The position numbers and the translations under genes are program-made. 64,000 nucleotides of DNA from Entoloma clypeatum (Eukaryota; Basidiomycota; Agaricomycetes; Agaricales; Entolomataceae): assembly GCA_963565915.1 (NCBI GenBank), contig OY751495.1, forward strand, positions 3,720,001 to 3,784,000. The letters run 5' to 3'. Below the pieces are notes generated by a model that was not told the DNA's origin, did no database searches, and saw only the letters and a list, made by a program, of their open reading frames with translations. Shown piece after piece: positions 31,485 through 43,559 of this stretch; position 1 is the first letter of the stretch; every line of letters begins with the position of its first letter.

Positions 31485-34400
31485 TCAAAGATGTTTGCGC
31501 ATAAGCGCCGGGGTGCATTTGGGTTTAAAGAAGTCCTCCACCACTTCCTTGGCATGTTCCAGGTGATCTTCAGGTTCCCACGTGTTGTGGTCCGGAGTCA
31601 GACCTTCCCATTGCACTAAATATTCCAGCTTTCCTCTCTTCAACCTTGAGTCAATAACTTTAGCAACATCATACTCCTCTTCACCATTGACAACTGTGGG
31701 ATTTGGTGCTTGCACCTTTTGCGATTTAAATAGTGGTTCCTTAAATAATCGGACTCATGATACATTGATGACCAGGTGGATTTTCCACAACTTCGGCAAT
31801 TTAAGTTCCACAGCATGTGATGAAATGATTTTGGTTATCGTATAGGGTCCAATCCATCGTTTGGCAAGTTTCTTTAAGGGTTGGTTCAACTTCAGGTCTT
31901 TAGTCGATAACCAAACTTTGTCGCCAACTTTGGAAACTGGTGCATCCCCTCGTTTCAGGTTTGCATACCATTCCATCTCCTCTCTCGCTTTTACTAATGC
32001 CGCTTCCGCTTCCTCATGGATTTTCTTCATTTGCTCTGTGAATTCTTTGGCTGACATAGAACGGCAAAAACTGAGTTGCCACATGGATTTTAGTTTAGCT
32101 AATCCTTCTGCTGAGACTTCATTGTGTGTTTTGATAAAGTGTGATTGCTTAGTGGATCTGCAAGCCACAACTAATACCATGTTGTACCCCTGAGCTTCTG
32201 GGAGTCCTACAATAAAATCCGCTGTAACGTGTTTCCATGGTCCTGCATGTTCCGTGTTTGCTTTTAATTTACTGGCTAGCAGTTGAGGCACGTTTTTTGA
32301 TCATTGACATCTATTGCAGCCCTCGACATATGCTTTGACCATGTTTGTAATTCCAGGCCACCAATAATTATGTGTAACCAATTCCAGGGTCTTCCACTGC
32401 CCTGGGTGTCCTGCAACTGGATTGTCATGGTGTAATTTGATTATTTCCTCCCTGAGTTCCTGACTCTTTGGAACGTAAACTTTCCCTCTGTGTAACCAGA
32501 GTCCCTGCTCCTCATGCCATTCGTCTGCATGTAATGTTTTGGTATTGGTTTTCTTTAGTTCTTCCACTGCTTTTAACATCTGCTCGTCAAGTTCCTTGGC
32601 ATCCCTGATGCATTTTAGTAATTTACTTTCTTCCCCATCAATAAGTATGTGTCCCTGATCCATTGCTCATAAATGGAAGTATTCTGGTTTCAATAATGTT
32701 ACATTCTCATTGTCATTTTCCATCCCCTTTCTATGATCAACTCTTCTTGAAAGAGCGTCCACCTTTCCCATTGATGTGCCAGCCTTGTGTATTAATTTAA
32801 AGTTGAAATGTGTTAGATACAATGCCCAGTGTGCTTGTCTGCGATTAAGCTTTCGACCCTGCATGAAGTACTCGAGGTTTTTATGATCGGTCCAAATCTC
32901 GACCTCATGTTTGGCTCCTTCAAGGTGGTGTCTCCATGCTTCCAGCGCTTGAATTATGCCCAGCATTTCTTTATCGTGTACGTCGTAATTTCATTCCACA
33001 TCATTTAATCCTTTAAATAGAAAGGCACATGGCCTCCATTTCTCATCCTCACATTCCATAGATAGAATCGCTCCCGTGGCAAAGTCCGATGCGTCTGATT
33101 CTACTCTTAACTTCCAATCCAGATCAGGAGATACCAATATGGGTGCTTCCTAAATAATTTCTTTAGCGCGTCAAATGCTTCCTCTTGTTCCATACTCCAT
33201 TTCCATACCATGTCCTTCCTTGTTAACTTATGTAATGGTCCAGCCACTTTAGAGAAGTCCTTGATGAATCTCCGATAGAAATTGGCGAGTCCAAGGAATG
33301 ATTGTACTTCCTTGACCTTAGTCAGTGTCGGCCATTGTTTGATGGCATCTACTTTCAAAGGGTCCATCCGAATTCTGTCTTTCCCAATAATTAATCCCAA
33401 GAACTCTATTTCATCTCTATCAAAGAAACATTTTTCTGGTTTCAAGAATAAATCGTTTTCTCGTAATCTTTTCAAAACTTCCTCCACTATGGCATCATGT
33501 CCTTTCTCTCCTTCTGTCTCCACCAATATATCATCGATATAAATAACCACATATCCTTGGTCAATCAAGTCCCTAAAGATATTGTTCATCATGGTCTGGA
33601 ATGTGCTCAGGGAATTATTCAATCCAAAAAACATGACTGTCGGTTCAAAGGCTCCATCAGGGGTCGTGAATGCCGCTTTCCACTCGTCTCCCTCCTTGAT
33701 GCGCACATTGTTGTAGCCCCATCTGAGATCCATCTTGGTGAACCTTTTCTTCCCTTTTAACTTATCGATCAACTCCGGAATCAACTGGAGTGGATAATTA
33801 TTGCGGACGGTCCAGCTGTTAATATGTTGGTAATCCTGTACCATTTGTTTCTTTCTGTCCTTTTTGGGTATAAAGAATACTGGCGAAGTTTGTGGTGACT
33901 TGGTAGGTCGAATATATCCTTTGCGTAATTGATCATCCACAAATTCTGATACTTATTTCCTTTCGTCCGGTGACAAGGGGTAGACTTTGGCCTTTTTTGG
34001 TACAAAATCTGGCTTCAGGTCTATGGGGTGATCCCATAGTTTTCTGACTGGTAACCTCTCTGACGCTTTCTTTTCAAAGACTGATAGATACTTGTGATAT
34101 TTCCGGGGGACTACCTGTTCCACCGGCATTTTGTCTGAGGTTTCTCCTTTAGCTGTCCTGAGCATGTGGATTACTTCCTCTCCCATTTCCTTCTACTACT
34201 TCTTCAATTCTTCCACCCCATCTGGTTCTTGCTGTTTTATTTAGATAATGTTTTCTATGCATGCCACATTCTTCTGGACATCTTGATAGTTTAATTTCCA
34301 CTTTTTCCCAATCGATCTCTGGATTGTGGTGTTTCAGCCAAGTGTGTTCAACAATAATTTTAGCTTTTCCTAGGTTGCATGCTTCAAACACTGCTATTTC

Positions 34401-34649
34401 CATGTGTCCTTTATACCACATGGCCATGACTGCTTCATGCGTGATCGAACCTCCTTGGTTAAGCATGCCATCAACATTGTAGACCCGGATGGGGAAAGAT
34501 AGTTCCCTTAATTTAATATTGTTCCTTTTGGCAAAGTCCAGATCAATGAACATCCCTGTTGTCCCTGAGTCCAATAATGCATCAACATCAAAGGTGTGTT
34601 TGTCCTGCAATGTTTCCAGCATGATTTTCATCATAAGCTCTTTTTCCAA
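31485..34649 (-). pseudogene. pol: Pol of gypsy G with integrase core deleted
   Basis: From 34649: protease VDALLDSGTTGMFIDLDFAK; RT from 34186 ([20 protein letters not shown]) through LVQDY-type motif MVQDYQHINSWT to catalytic YIDDILVE (about 33540); [16 protein letters not shown]; RNase H with TDHKNLEYF; integrase zinc motif HPGQWKTLELVTHNYWWPG and CNRCQ. After VTADFIVGLPEAQGYN the frame jumps from EGLAKL to a C-terminal linker, so the second Asp and Glu of the DDE core are deleted. GPY-like region, then chromodomain YLVQWEGLTPDHNTWEP ending 31485. Frame breaks and stops at 33953 (TAA), 32301 (TGA) and others. Confidence 0.9.
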
Positions 34650-34889
34650 AGAAGCGGATCAAATAAAAGATGGTTCCCCCATAGAGTCCATTTGCCTAGT
34701 TAAATTATCTGATTCTTCGCAACAGGAAATTAACCATTTGTCTGTAAGGGCCAAACCAAGCCTCATTTCCGAGGACTCCCCAATGATATAATTTACAAGT
34801 GTATCTAAGTCCAAATCATCTGTGCTATTTTTTTGAGTTTTTACCTTTTTTGTACAATCTCTTCTTCCTTGTGTTCATCAATCTGTTTG

Positions 34890-35641
34890 ATCATTGCCGC
34901 TTGCACCCTGCGCTGCAGCTGCCTGCAATCTCGGGCAAAATGCCCCTGTCCACCACAGTTATAGCAGTTACCAGGAGCTCGTTGCTGGTTCCTGTCGACA
35001 TTCATCACATTCGGATTGCGTCATTGTTGCTGCTGACCGTTTTCCTGGGGACGGTACCCTCCATTCTGTTGTTGCCCAAAGGGCCTTCCAAAATTATTCT
35101 GGCCTTGCGGCCGCGGTGCTTGCTGATTCTGGGGGCAATTTCCCCATTGGTTTCCTTGTCTTTGAGGTCCCTGCCTTATGCCTTGCCTCATGGCATAATT
35201 TTCTTCAGCCCTTCCGATGGCTGGGATTTCTTTGACAGTTTCCTGCATGGTGTCCTGCTGCCTTCCTTGCTGAAACAATTGTTGTACAATTGAGTCCCGG
35301 GCATTTCTCTCTAATAAGAAAATCCCATGATGATCCTCAATTTTCCCTTTGATTGCCAGTGTTCCAAACTGCGTGATCCAGTTGTCTGTCTTCATCTGAT
35401 TCTGTTTGAACCCCTCTATCTTTGCTCTTGCCCATTCCACTTCAGTGGTGGGGCAAAACCTCATGGTAATCTCATAGACCAAGTTTTGATATGTTGGCCA
35501 ATCATTTGATTCCATGCATTGGGTGAGTTGTGTCTCCCCATATGTTCCCGCAATCAGTCCATCTAATCGGGACCAGATGGCAATACAGATTTTGTCATCC
35601 CCATGTAAGAAATCTTGATTTACTTGGATCCACATGAGCAT
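34890..35641 (-). pseudogene. gag: Gag and zinc knuckle of gypsy G
   Basis: Gag core (FLHGDDKICIAIWSRLDG, FCPTTEVEWARAKIEGFKQN) and a Gln/Gly/Arg-rich tail, ending at TGA 35021 where Arg is likely, then in frame the knuckle CYNCGGQGHFARDC (about 34935-34976). The start is uncertain because the frame lacks a clear ATG upstream of 35641. Confidence 0.85.
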
Positions 35642-36401
35642 TTTTGCCCACCATCCCGAAAACAGGGGTCGGGATCCATTGTATTTGCCGGGATCTGCAG
35701 CTATTTCAATTCTTCAGCCTGGTCAGTGAGGAGGACATGGTGCAATGGGGGGTTCGTGATGCTCAGGGAGTTTGGGGGCTTTGTCCTAAATATCTTAGTT
35801 GTCCAAGATGGTGTTCTGATGGGGGGGAGTGTTTTTGGTTTGAACAATAGTACCTTATGTCGGGCGTGCAACCCTGTTCTGACGCTTAGGTGAAAAAAAA
35901 AACCCAAAGAATGATCTGTCTACCCAGGCAGTCAGGAAGCCCGAATGGAGGAAGATCTGGGAAAGATGAAGTCCACACGGTCAATACCCCTACGCGCACT
36001 GGACTGGTCAAATCGAGCTGTTGAGAAGTCGGGGCCTGGAACACCTGTTGCAAACTAGATGTGTACGGTCTTCTCTTCCAAACCGTCACATGTGCCAGCA
36101 ACTTCCCTGAAGGTTAGATGTTGGCCTTTGGTCACCTTGACACAGGACGGGCTCAACATTTCCCTATGTGTCTCAAATGGCAACACTAGTTATAGTGGGT
36201 TCACCGAGTGTTTCTCTTCTTATCCCTGAAGTCCAGGAGGTCCCCCTTAACGCTAGGGTCTGCATATAGATATGTACTTTTGACAAAAAAGCACAAAACG
36301 GCGAGGTTGAAATGGATGGGTTTTGAAAAGGGAAAGTGCTTGACAAAAACTTGGAAAGGATTGTCGATGTTTGGGTGGGCAGTGATGAGAGCTTGTTCTT
36401 C
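35642..36401 (-). other. Leader of gypsy G with self-priming PBS
   Basis: About 760 bp between gag and the 5' LTR, no clear gene although the N-terminus of gag may lie within it. PBS at 36390-36399: AGAACAAGCT on the element strand, two bases (GA) after the LTR, complementary to AGCTTGTTCT in R (36520-36529), which lies ~33 bp after the TATATAAG box (36555-36562). Confidence 0.72.
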
Positions 36402-36730
36402 TGTTGAGGCGACGCTAAGTCAAACGACATCGCAAGCCCAAACTTAGGAACTTGAAGTGAGAAACGTGGAAAAATGGAAAAGGGGCTGTATTGCCAAGAG
36501 ACCCAGCGGGAATCTCAAGAGAACAAGCTATTGAATACAAGTGAAAGTATCCTACTTATATATGCAAATACCATGAGGCTGCATTGAGGCAGTGTCATGC
36601 TGCATTGCTCCAGATCCTTCACATCCTGCTGCGTGATAATGATAAGATGTCCTCATGTACAATACGATGTAGATAAGATAAGATTGAAATAAGATAAGAT
36701 AAAGTGAAAAGTGAAAATATGATCATAACA
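36402..36730 (-). repeat. 5' LTR of gypsy G
   Basis: 329 bp, TGTTGAGGCG..GATCATAACA. Internal GATAAGAT tandem at about 36672-36703 accounts for its extra length. Confidence 0.92.
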
Positions 36731-37760
36731 GGCATGAGTGTGGGCTGTTGGGCATGAGTGATGGCCATTGGGCGGAGGTGGTGGCCAGATGGAGTGGAGG
36801 TGGGGAAAAAGAAAACTGTGGGAATGTTTTGCTGGCAATCGACTTATGGTTTGACTTTCGGCAATTGCTGAAAATGCTTGGCAGTCAATGCCGAGCAATG
36901 CACATCGTCAAAACTTGTACTCTCAATGCCCAAACCGTGGCACCACCAGTCCCAAAAATTATTCATAACTTATGTAGAGATACTTGAAACCAATAGTAAG
37001 TATATATATAGTTACATACATTAGCTATGTCTGGTAGAGAGTCTATGTAGCAGAATGATGTATCAAAACACCCTGTAAATTGTGATAAACATTGCAGCAT
37101 GAGTTCCCTTAAACACAAAAAGCAACATTTCTTCCTCCTTTTCACAACCACATGTAATATATATATACTATTTAACCATTGCATGTGAACCTATTGAGAC
37201 CATTCAAACACAATTCAAGGACTTCATAAGGTGAATATGAGCAGAATAGATCGAAAATTTGACCAAAATTTTTTATTTCAGATTTGGATTCTCCACATTC
37301 AGGAGATCTTATAGCACATTTGTTTTTCAAATTTGGTTGATTCATTATGGAGATATAACACTTTTACTGAAATCTGCACATTTCATTATTTCTATCATAT
37401 CTAGACTTCTAAAAATTATACAAAGTGTGTCAGAAGGTGAATACATATCCCATAAGTAGTTCTATCACTTTAAGCTATTATTAGGCTATGAGGAAGGCAC
37501 CGCATGCGCCTGTGCGATGCATTTTGCGCATTGTTTACTATTATTTGTTGCAGAGCATGGCACCTCTATAACTTAAAATCTGTGGCGAAATTTCAGAAAA
37601 ACAATACATATTGAGTGAGATATAATCCCCTTCTACATAATTGATATAGTAGAAACCCTTACTTGTTCCTGTGTAGACATAATAAGCAGATGTGCGATGT
37701 TTTTGGGGATTTGTTTACATGTATTTGACACATTTGATGCACACTTGATGCACGTCATCC
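36731..37760 (-). repeat. Truncated inverted copy of hAT-like repeat K
   Basis: Starts with three units of the 20-bp minisatellite (ttgggcatgagtg type), then sequence that is the reverse complement of parts of 40975-43560: a GC-richer block with CACGGTTTGGGCATTGAG, then an AT-rich core. It lacks the Tc1-like element present in K and so shows the empty site. No ORF with support; similarity by eye roughly 75-80%. Its left part is cut by gypsy G. Confidence 0.7.
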
Positions 37761-37927
37761 AATGTCGAAACAACGCATCCACCCATTCCTGACCTTGCAA
37801 TGAGGGGCACACATGTTGAAAAGATTAAAATATATTTATAGATTTTATTGAAAGCCTGTGTCTACATGTGATTGGGGCAGGGGGGGGTGCACACACACCT
37901 TTTGTCTTTTTTGGCTGGTTGTGCCTA
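37761..37927. other. Unassigned sequence
   Basis: Includes a G-run (gcaggggggggt) and a short CA repeat. No coding signal. Confidence 0.3.
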
Positions 37928-38660
37928 TTTTTTTTTTTTTTTTAAAAACCTCAATTTATATTCTGGCGCCCGATCGCAGTCTGGTCGAGTACACTAAGTT
38001 ACAAATTTAATGAGAACTACATATGAAAGTATTGGAGAGTAATGTCCTGTGGTCATGGCACATGTGTGGAGAGAAAAAAATATAAGTATCCAAGAGTGGG
38101 GTCCGCCCATGGATCAAGTCCACAAGAACAGACCCCGTATATAAGCTACATATGCCCATAGGCAGAGACCATAGTAACTAAAGAGACTGTGAAAGAAAGA
38201 AAAACATATCACTGAAGCTCACCTGATAAGTTAGGGTGGGGGAAAGGCGAATAACGCGGGATGTTTTGCGAGCATCCCCAGGAAATTGCCAATGTTGTAC
38301 CTTTTATTGGAGGTGTCGTCTCTATCAAAGAGAGGACATTTGTGGAGGAGGTGGTCGACCGTCTCAAGAGTGTCATCATCGCAGGCACATGTGAATGGGC
38401 CCAGATGATTGAAGCGTTGTCTGTAGGCACCGATGGGGGCATGGCCCAGGGTGGCACGGGTGAGGCGAGTGAACAGCGCGTCAGAGAGGGAGGTGCCGGA
38501 GTGGAATAAGAAGGTGTTGGGGAAGATGTTGAAGGGTGATGCAGGGGTAGTGCAGAAGGCTGTGGGAGGAGGAGTTGGTGAGGATAAAGAGTTGGCCCAG
38601 GGCTCGGCGGTGGTGAAGGCGGAGGACAGGAAAGAGTTTACATTGACTTTTTACTAGAAT
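37928..38660 (-). pseudogene. 5'-truncated LINE 3' end
   Basis: A T-run at 37928-37943 is the poly(A) tail of a minus-strand LINE. Further in, the minus strand reads LTRATLGHAPIGAYRQRFNHLG, then FTCACDDDTLETVDHLLHKCPLFD, the conserved C-terminal zinc region of fungal non-LTR retrotransposons, to about 38225. Upstream domains are absent, as usual for 5'-truncated insertions. Confidence 0.75.
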
Positions 38661-39377
38661 GGAAAGTTTTAAAACAGTCAAGCTGATGTTCAAAAAGGGT
38701 TGGGTCAGGTTTGTGTGCTGTCATGTTTAGAGTCATGTTGGTCCTTGGAAAGTGACTAGTAAATGGTGGTCATCTCATTTCCTATAATAAATACACACTG
38801 AGCTCATATAGCATATAAATGATTGTCATCCCTTGCAATTATTTCCATGCTGGTATTGTTTGCAATAACTATTTATTCTGATGGCAAGGCATTCACCTAC
38901 TTTGCATTTCTGTTGGACATGGTATCAGTAGCTGAACTTCTGTGATAATTATTCAATGCTTGATCATCTTCTGACAGTATCTGAAGAGCAATAGTAATGT
39001 CATTTCTTCTTCCAGACTAAATCTACCATCAGCTTGTACAGTGTCAGACTGGTAAGAGACTTGTCAAGCAATGATCCCAGATTACAATACTTATCCAACA
39101 CTATAACCCCTTACTGACTGGCAAAAAGAATGAGATTCTATTGAAATAGCATTTAATAAGACGTAATACTTACATCTACAGTTCGCCATCTACTATCCTG
39201 TAGACTGGCCGAAGTCCAGTTCCCGAACCTCGCAAACCTGGTCCGAACCTGAACCTGACCTCAGGTTCAGGGTTCAGGTCTGCTGTTGAGCTGAACCAAA
39301 CCTTGTATGGAGGTTCAGGTCTGGGAGATGGTTGAATGTGAACCTGAAGTTCAAACTTGGTTTGAACTTCATAAATC
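38661..39377. other. AT-rich spacer ending in GAACCTG-type imperfect repeats
   Basis: No gene seen. At 39215-39350 short imperfect GAACCTG / CAGGTTC units occur in both orientations, resembling the subterminal regions of the hAT-like family without a recognisable terminus. Confidence 0.4.
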
Positions 39378-40233
39378 TTGGCCCATGCTATGTACTGTAT
39401 CTTGGACGGGTTGAATGACCCAGAAAGGAAGTCTCGCCCCGCCCAAGCTCTCCACATCTGCCCCAGGCCACAGACCACGACTGGACCAGCGACCTCCACC
39501 GGACGGATGGACCCAAGTCAGCCGGCGCCGCCAACAGACCATAGACACCTACATCGGCCCCAACCCCAGCCCCTCCCGACCCATGCACGGAAGCCCCTCG
39601 GCCCACCCCACATGTTAGAACGGCCCTCCAACTCCCCGACCGAATTGCACATTTGGCAGCAGAACACCCACAAATCAAAATACGCCCAACAATACATCCT
39701 CAACACCGCCAATCCTTCAAACTGGGACATCATCGTGATACAAGAACCATGGCTTGATGCCCTCAGCAATGCGAGGGGCTCCCCCTTCTGGCGCATCATC
39801 TACCCTTTCCCCCACCTAGATGACAACTCGCCCCGCACTTGGTCTATAATCATGATCAACACCAACATCAGCACTGACTCTTACACCCAGCTGGACATTC
39901 CCAGACCGCCCTTCGCTTCAGGGGTGACTTTGGCCACCTCTGCATCTTCCACATCTACAATGACAGTGTCGCCGCACTACACTCCTACCTCGACTCCAAT
40001 GCCCTGATCACATGCCCCACCCAAAACAACCACATGCTTTGGCTTGGCAACTTCAACAGACACCATCCACTCTGGGAAGCCGACCACAACCATCACCTCA
40101 ATTCCCCAGATGATGCAATCAACCCCCTTCTGGATCTCCTCAACGATCACGACATGGAACTGGCCCTCCCACCAGGAATTCCCACATACAAGACAGCCGC
40201 ACACAATTGGACCCGACCGGACAACGTCTGGAT
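39378..40233 (+). pseudogene. Endonuclease domain of LINE J
   Basis: Shows LHIWQQNTHKSKYAQQYIL, the catalytic IIVIQEPWLD, and after a frameshift near 39905 FGHLCIFHIYNDS, MLWLGNFNRHHPLWEADHN and NWTRPDNVWIS. In the GDFNxHHPLW box the catalytic Asp is Asn. The frame is cut by element K at 40233 and resumes at 44289 within WIS. Confidence 0.85.
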
Positions 40234-40439
40234 TAGTGTTTCAAGGTTCAGTCCAATAGGACTGGAACCAGACCAGACTGAACTGAAAAATGAACCGAAA
40301 TAGACCGAGACCGCAGTCTCGGTCTTGCTAAATTGGGACGGCCCCGGTCTTCGGTCTCGACAAAATTTTTTTTTTTGAAGACAGGTAAAAGACCAGTCTT
40401 TTGGGTGCTAACACAGGGTCTACATATGTATTTACAGGA

Positions 40440-40915
40440 TGTGAGGATGGGCCGTTGTGCGCGAGTGGGGGCCGTTGGGCTCGAGTGGTGGCCGTTGCGC
40501 GCAAGTCGAGGCCATTGGGCATGAAGGGAGGGCGTTAGGCATGAGTCGAAGCCGTTGGGCACCAGTGAGGGCCGTTGGGGCACGATAGGGGGCCGTTGGG
40601 CGCGAGTGGAGGCCGTTGGGCGTGGGTGGAGGCCGTTGGGTGTGAGTGGAGGCCGTTGGAGGCGAAGGGACGCCATTGGGTGTGAAAGGATGCCGTTGGG
40701 CATGAGAGGGGCTGTTGGGCGCGAGTGGAGGCTGTTGGGCATGGGTGGAGGCCATTGGGGGCAAAGGGAGGCCGTTGAGCATGAAGGGAGGCCGTTGGGC
40801 GTGAAAGGACGCCGTTGGGTGCTAGAGGGGGGCGTTGGGCACGAGTCGAGACTGTTGGGCGCCAGAAAGGGCCGTTGGGCAAGAGTGGGCATGAAAGTCA
40901 GATGGCGAACTGGGC
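40440..40915 (+). repeat. 20-bp minisatellite, left side of K
   Basis: About two dozen imperfect units of ggccgttgggcgcgagtgga. As 20 is not divisible by 3, long open frames appear in several frames; they are repeat artefacts. Confidence 0.9.
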
Positions 40916-41752
40916 AAAGGGTTTGTTTGGCCCAGAAAGCAGCCAAAGCAAATAAGGGCAAATAGCAAATGTATCAACTAAATATAAACACACTTAAAAA
41001 AACATCACACATCTGCCTACATATCTTACACAGGGGCAGCAAAAGCTTATGCACTATATCAATTAAGTATTAGAGCATTTTGTGTCACTGACTATGTATC
41101 TATTTTGTGAAATTTCGCCACAGATCTTATGATATAGCGATGCAGAGCTCTGTGCCAAATAATAGTAAAAAATGCGCAGAATGCATCGCGTGGGTGCGCA
41201 CGGCACCTTCCTCATGGTCTAATAAGGGTTTTAAGTCATAGAACTCATAAATACATATATATTGACCTTCTGAAACATCTTGAATAATTTTAAAATGTCT
41301 AGATAAGATAGAAATAATCAAATGTGCATATTTCAGTAAAAGTGTTATATCTCCATGATTGATCCACCAAATTTGAAAAACAAATGTGCTGTGAGATCTC
41401 CTGAATGGGGAGAATCCAAAGCTGAAGTAAAATTTTCTGGTCAAATTTTCGACCTATTTTGCTTATATTCACCTTATTAAGTCCTTGAATTTGATTTGCA
41501 TGGTCTGAATAGATTTACATACAATGTTGCAATAGTATATATTTACTACATGTAGTTTAAAGGGGTTGTGAAAAGGAGAAAGTGAGGAAATGATGTTTTT
41601 TGTGTTTGAGGTAACTCATGATGCACTGTTTATCATGATTTACGATGTGATTTGATACATCAATTTGCTGCCCAGACTCTCTACCATACATGGCTCATGT
41701 ATCTAAATATATACTTCTTATAGGTTTATAAACATCCCTAAATCAGTTAATA

Positions 41753-43362
41753 CAGTGCCTCACAAAACTGATTCAATGTTTGTTGCTTTTTGAATACCTT
41801 CAAGATAACTCTGCAAAGAATACCAATTGAATTAAACCTTTGGTATATAATTGAAAGCCCTACTTCAGGGCTTTCAGAATATAAAGGAATCATATGATTT
41901 AGATCAGAATCCATGGAGATATGATTAAATTAAATCAGCAACTCATTGAATCAGTTTTGTGAGTACCTATGGCAATTATCAGAATCAAATGCTTCACTGG
42001 TTGTATGGTAACCAGTTGTCATGACTTACTGATGGAACTTGAATAGAACCCTGATGGGTTGTCAAGGAAAGTTGTATAAGAAGAATCCAACCTCAACAGC
42101 CTCTATAATTAATCATGCGCCCTATCTCCTCTTCCCACAAGGAAAACATTCTTTCTCTGGCCTCCAATGGTCACTCCACTCGTCATATTGCCTCTAACCT
42201 GGGTGTCAGCCAACCAACTGTCTCCAGAGTGCTTCAGAATCTTCTTCCTCATCACAATCTCTCTTCTGGTGGTCATCCATCCAAGCTTTCTCCCACCACA
42301 CACGAAACATACTTTCACAAATCACCTCAGGGAGAGCCTCCAAGGCTGTGCAGGCTACCAAACACATCAACACTGTCATCTCCAATCCTGTCTCCCCAGA
42401 AACTGTGAGAAGGGTTCTCAGAAAACATGAATTCAAGGCTGTAACAAAGAAGAAAAGACCTTTCTTAAAGGCCATACATCGGAAGAGGTGGTTGGCATTT
42501 GCTATGAAGCACAGGGAATGGACAGTGGAGAACTGGAAGAGGGTCATTTGGTCAGATGAGACCAAAATCAACAGGTTTGGGTCAGATGGCAAGGAATGGG
42601 TCTGGAAAAAGAAGGGTGAGGGGCTTATTGAAAGAGAGGTTCAGGGCACAGTCAAGTTTGGGGGAGGAAATATTATGGTTTGGGGTTGTATGGGTTGGGA
42701 AGGTGTGGGGAGACTTGCAGAGGTTGAGGGGAGGATGGATGCTGATCAGTATATGTCCATTTTTGAGGACAATTTGCTGCCCAGCATGGAGGAGAGTGGA
42801 ATCTCTGAATATTTTTCAGCAGGACAATGACCCCAAGCACACCTCCAAGAAGGCCAAAAAATGGATGGACAGCAAGAATATTGCTTCGCTGGATTGGCCT
42901 GCACAGTCCCCAGACCTCAATCCTATTGAACACCTCTGGGTTCATATTAAAAGGAAGTTGAATGAATATCCAACACCACCCAAGGGAGTCTGGGAGATTT
43001 GGGACAGAGCAGCAGAGGTGTGGAATAATATAGAGCCAGAAGTGTGTCAAAACCTGATAGAAAGTATGCCAAGAAGGGTAGAGGCAGTAATCAAAGCTAA
43101 GGGGGGTAATACCAAGTACTAAAGTATAAAATACTGTATTTATTGTACATACTCACAAAACTGATTCAATGAGTCCCTGGAGTAATTTGATCATATATTG
43201 ATCATTATTTATGGGAATTACATAATTACTGCAGATTCCGAGAGTCCTGAAGCAGGGCTTTTAACCAGGTACCAATACCTTCTTTTGATTGGCATTATTT
43301 GCAAAGTTATTTTGAAGGTATTCACAAAGTAGCAAACATTGAATGAGTTTTGTGAGGCACTG
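41753..43362 (+). mobile_element. Tc1/mariner-like element
   Basis: 1610 bp flanked by TA. Terminal repeats begin CAGTGCCTCACAAAACT and extend imperfectly for over 100 bp. A second, inner copy of CACAAAACTGATTCAATGAGT lies at each end in the opposite orientation to the outer copy (41943-41968 and 43149-43175). It carries one transposase gene with two frameshifts. The matching position in the K-family copy at 36.96 kb is empty. Confidence 0.9.
42115..43122 (+). pseudogene. Tc1-type DD34E transposase
   Basis: ATG 42115. N-terminal helix-turn-helix (HSTRHIASNLGVSQPTVSRVL), a frameshift near 42310, a second HTH region (SPETVRRVLRKHEFKA), then the catalytic core: RVIWSDETKINRFG (first Asp), a second frameshift in a T-run near 42813, IFQQDNDPKHTSKKAKKW (second Asp) and DLNPIEHLW (Glu). 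34 residues separate the last two, the Tc1 signature. Ends TAA 43120 after KAKGGNTKY. About 330 codons, the normal length, so it is recently inactivated. Confidence 0.92.
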
Positions 43363-43559
43363 TAAGTATATTTGAGGCCTGTGATGCCACGGTTTGGGCA
43401 TTGAGGCCATGAGTTTCAATGACACACTCGCTCGGCATTGGCTGCCAAGCACCTCAGCAATCGCCGAAAGTTGAACCATAAGTTGACGGCCAGCAAAATG
43501 TTCCCACAGTTCTTTTTATCCCCCATCTCCACTCCATATGGCCACCACCTCCGCCCAAT

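Larger units (their letters stand above)
31082..36730 (-). mobile_element. Ty3/gypsy chromovirus G, decayed
   Basis: LTRs 31082-31394 (313 bp) and 36402-36730 (329 bp), TGTTGAGG..ATCATAACA (first G is A in the left copy), with many differences. Minus-strand gag, zinc knuckle, protease, RT, RNase H, part of integrase and chromodomain. The flanks differ (TGTCC before, GGCAT after), so no TSD survives. Confidence 0.92.

Noticed and set aside
37928..37943. T-run as a terminator
   Set aside because: Best explained as the poly(A) tail of the minus-strand LINE fragment that follows.
40248..40961. Long Pro/Arg-rich open frames on both strands over the minisatellite
   Set aside because: They result from a 20-bp tandem repeat that stays open in several frames, giving 20-residue periodic nonsense; the same occurs at 43591-44102.
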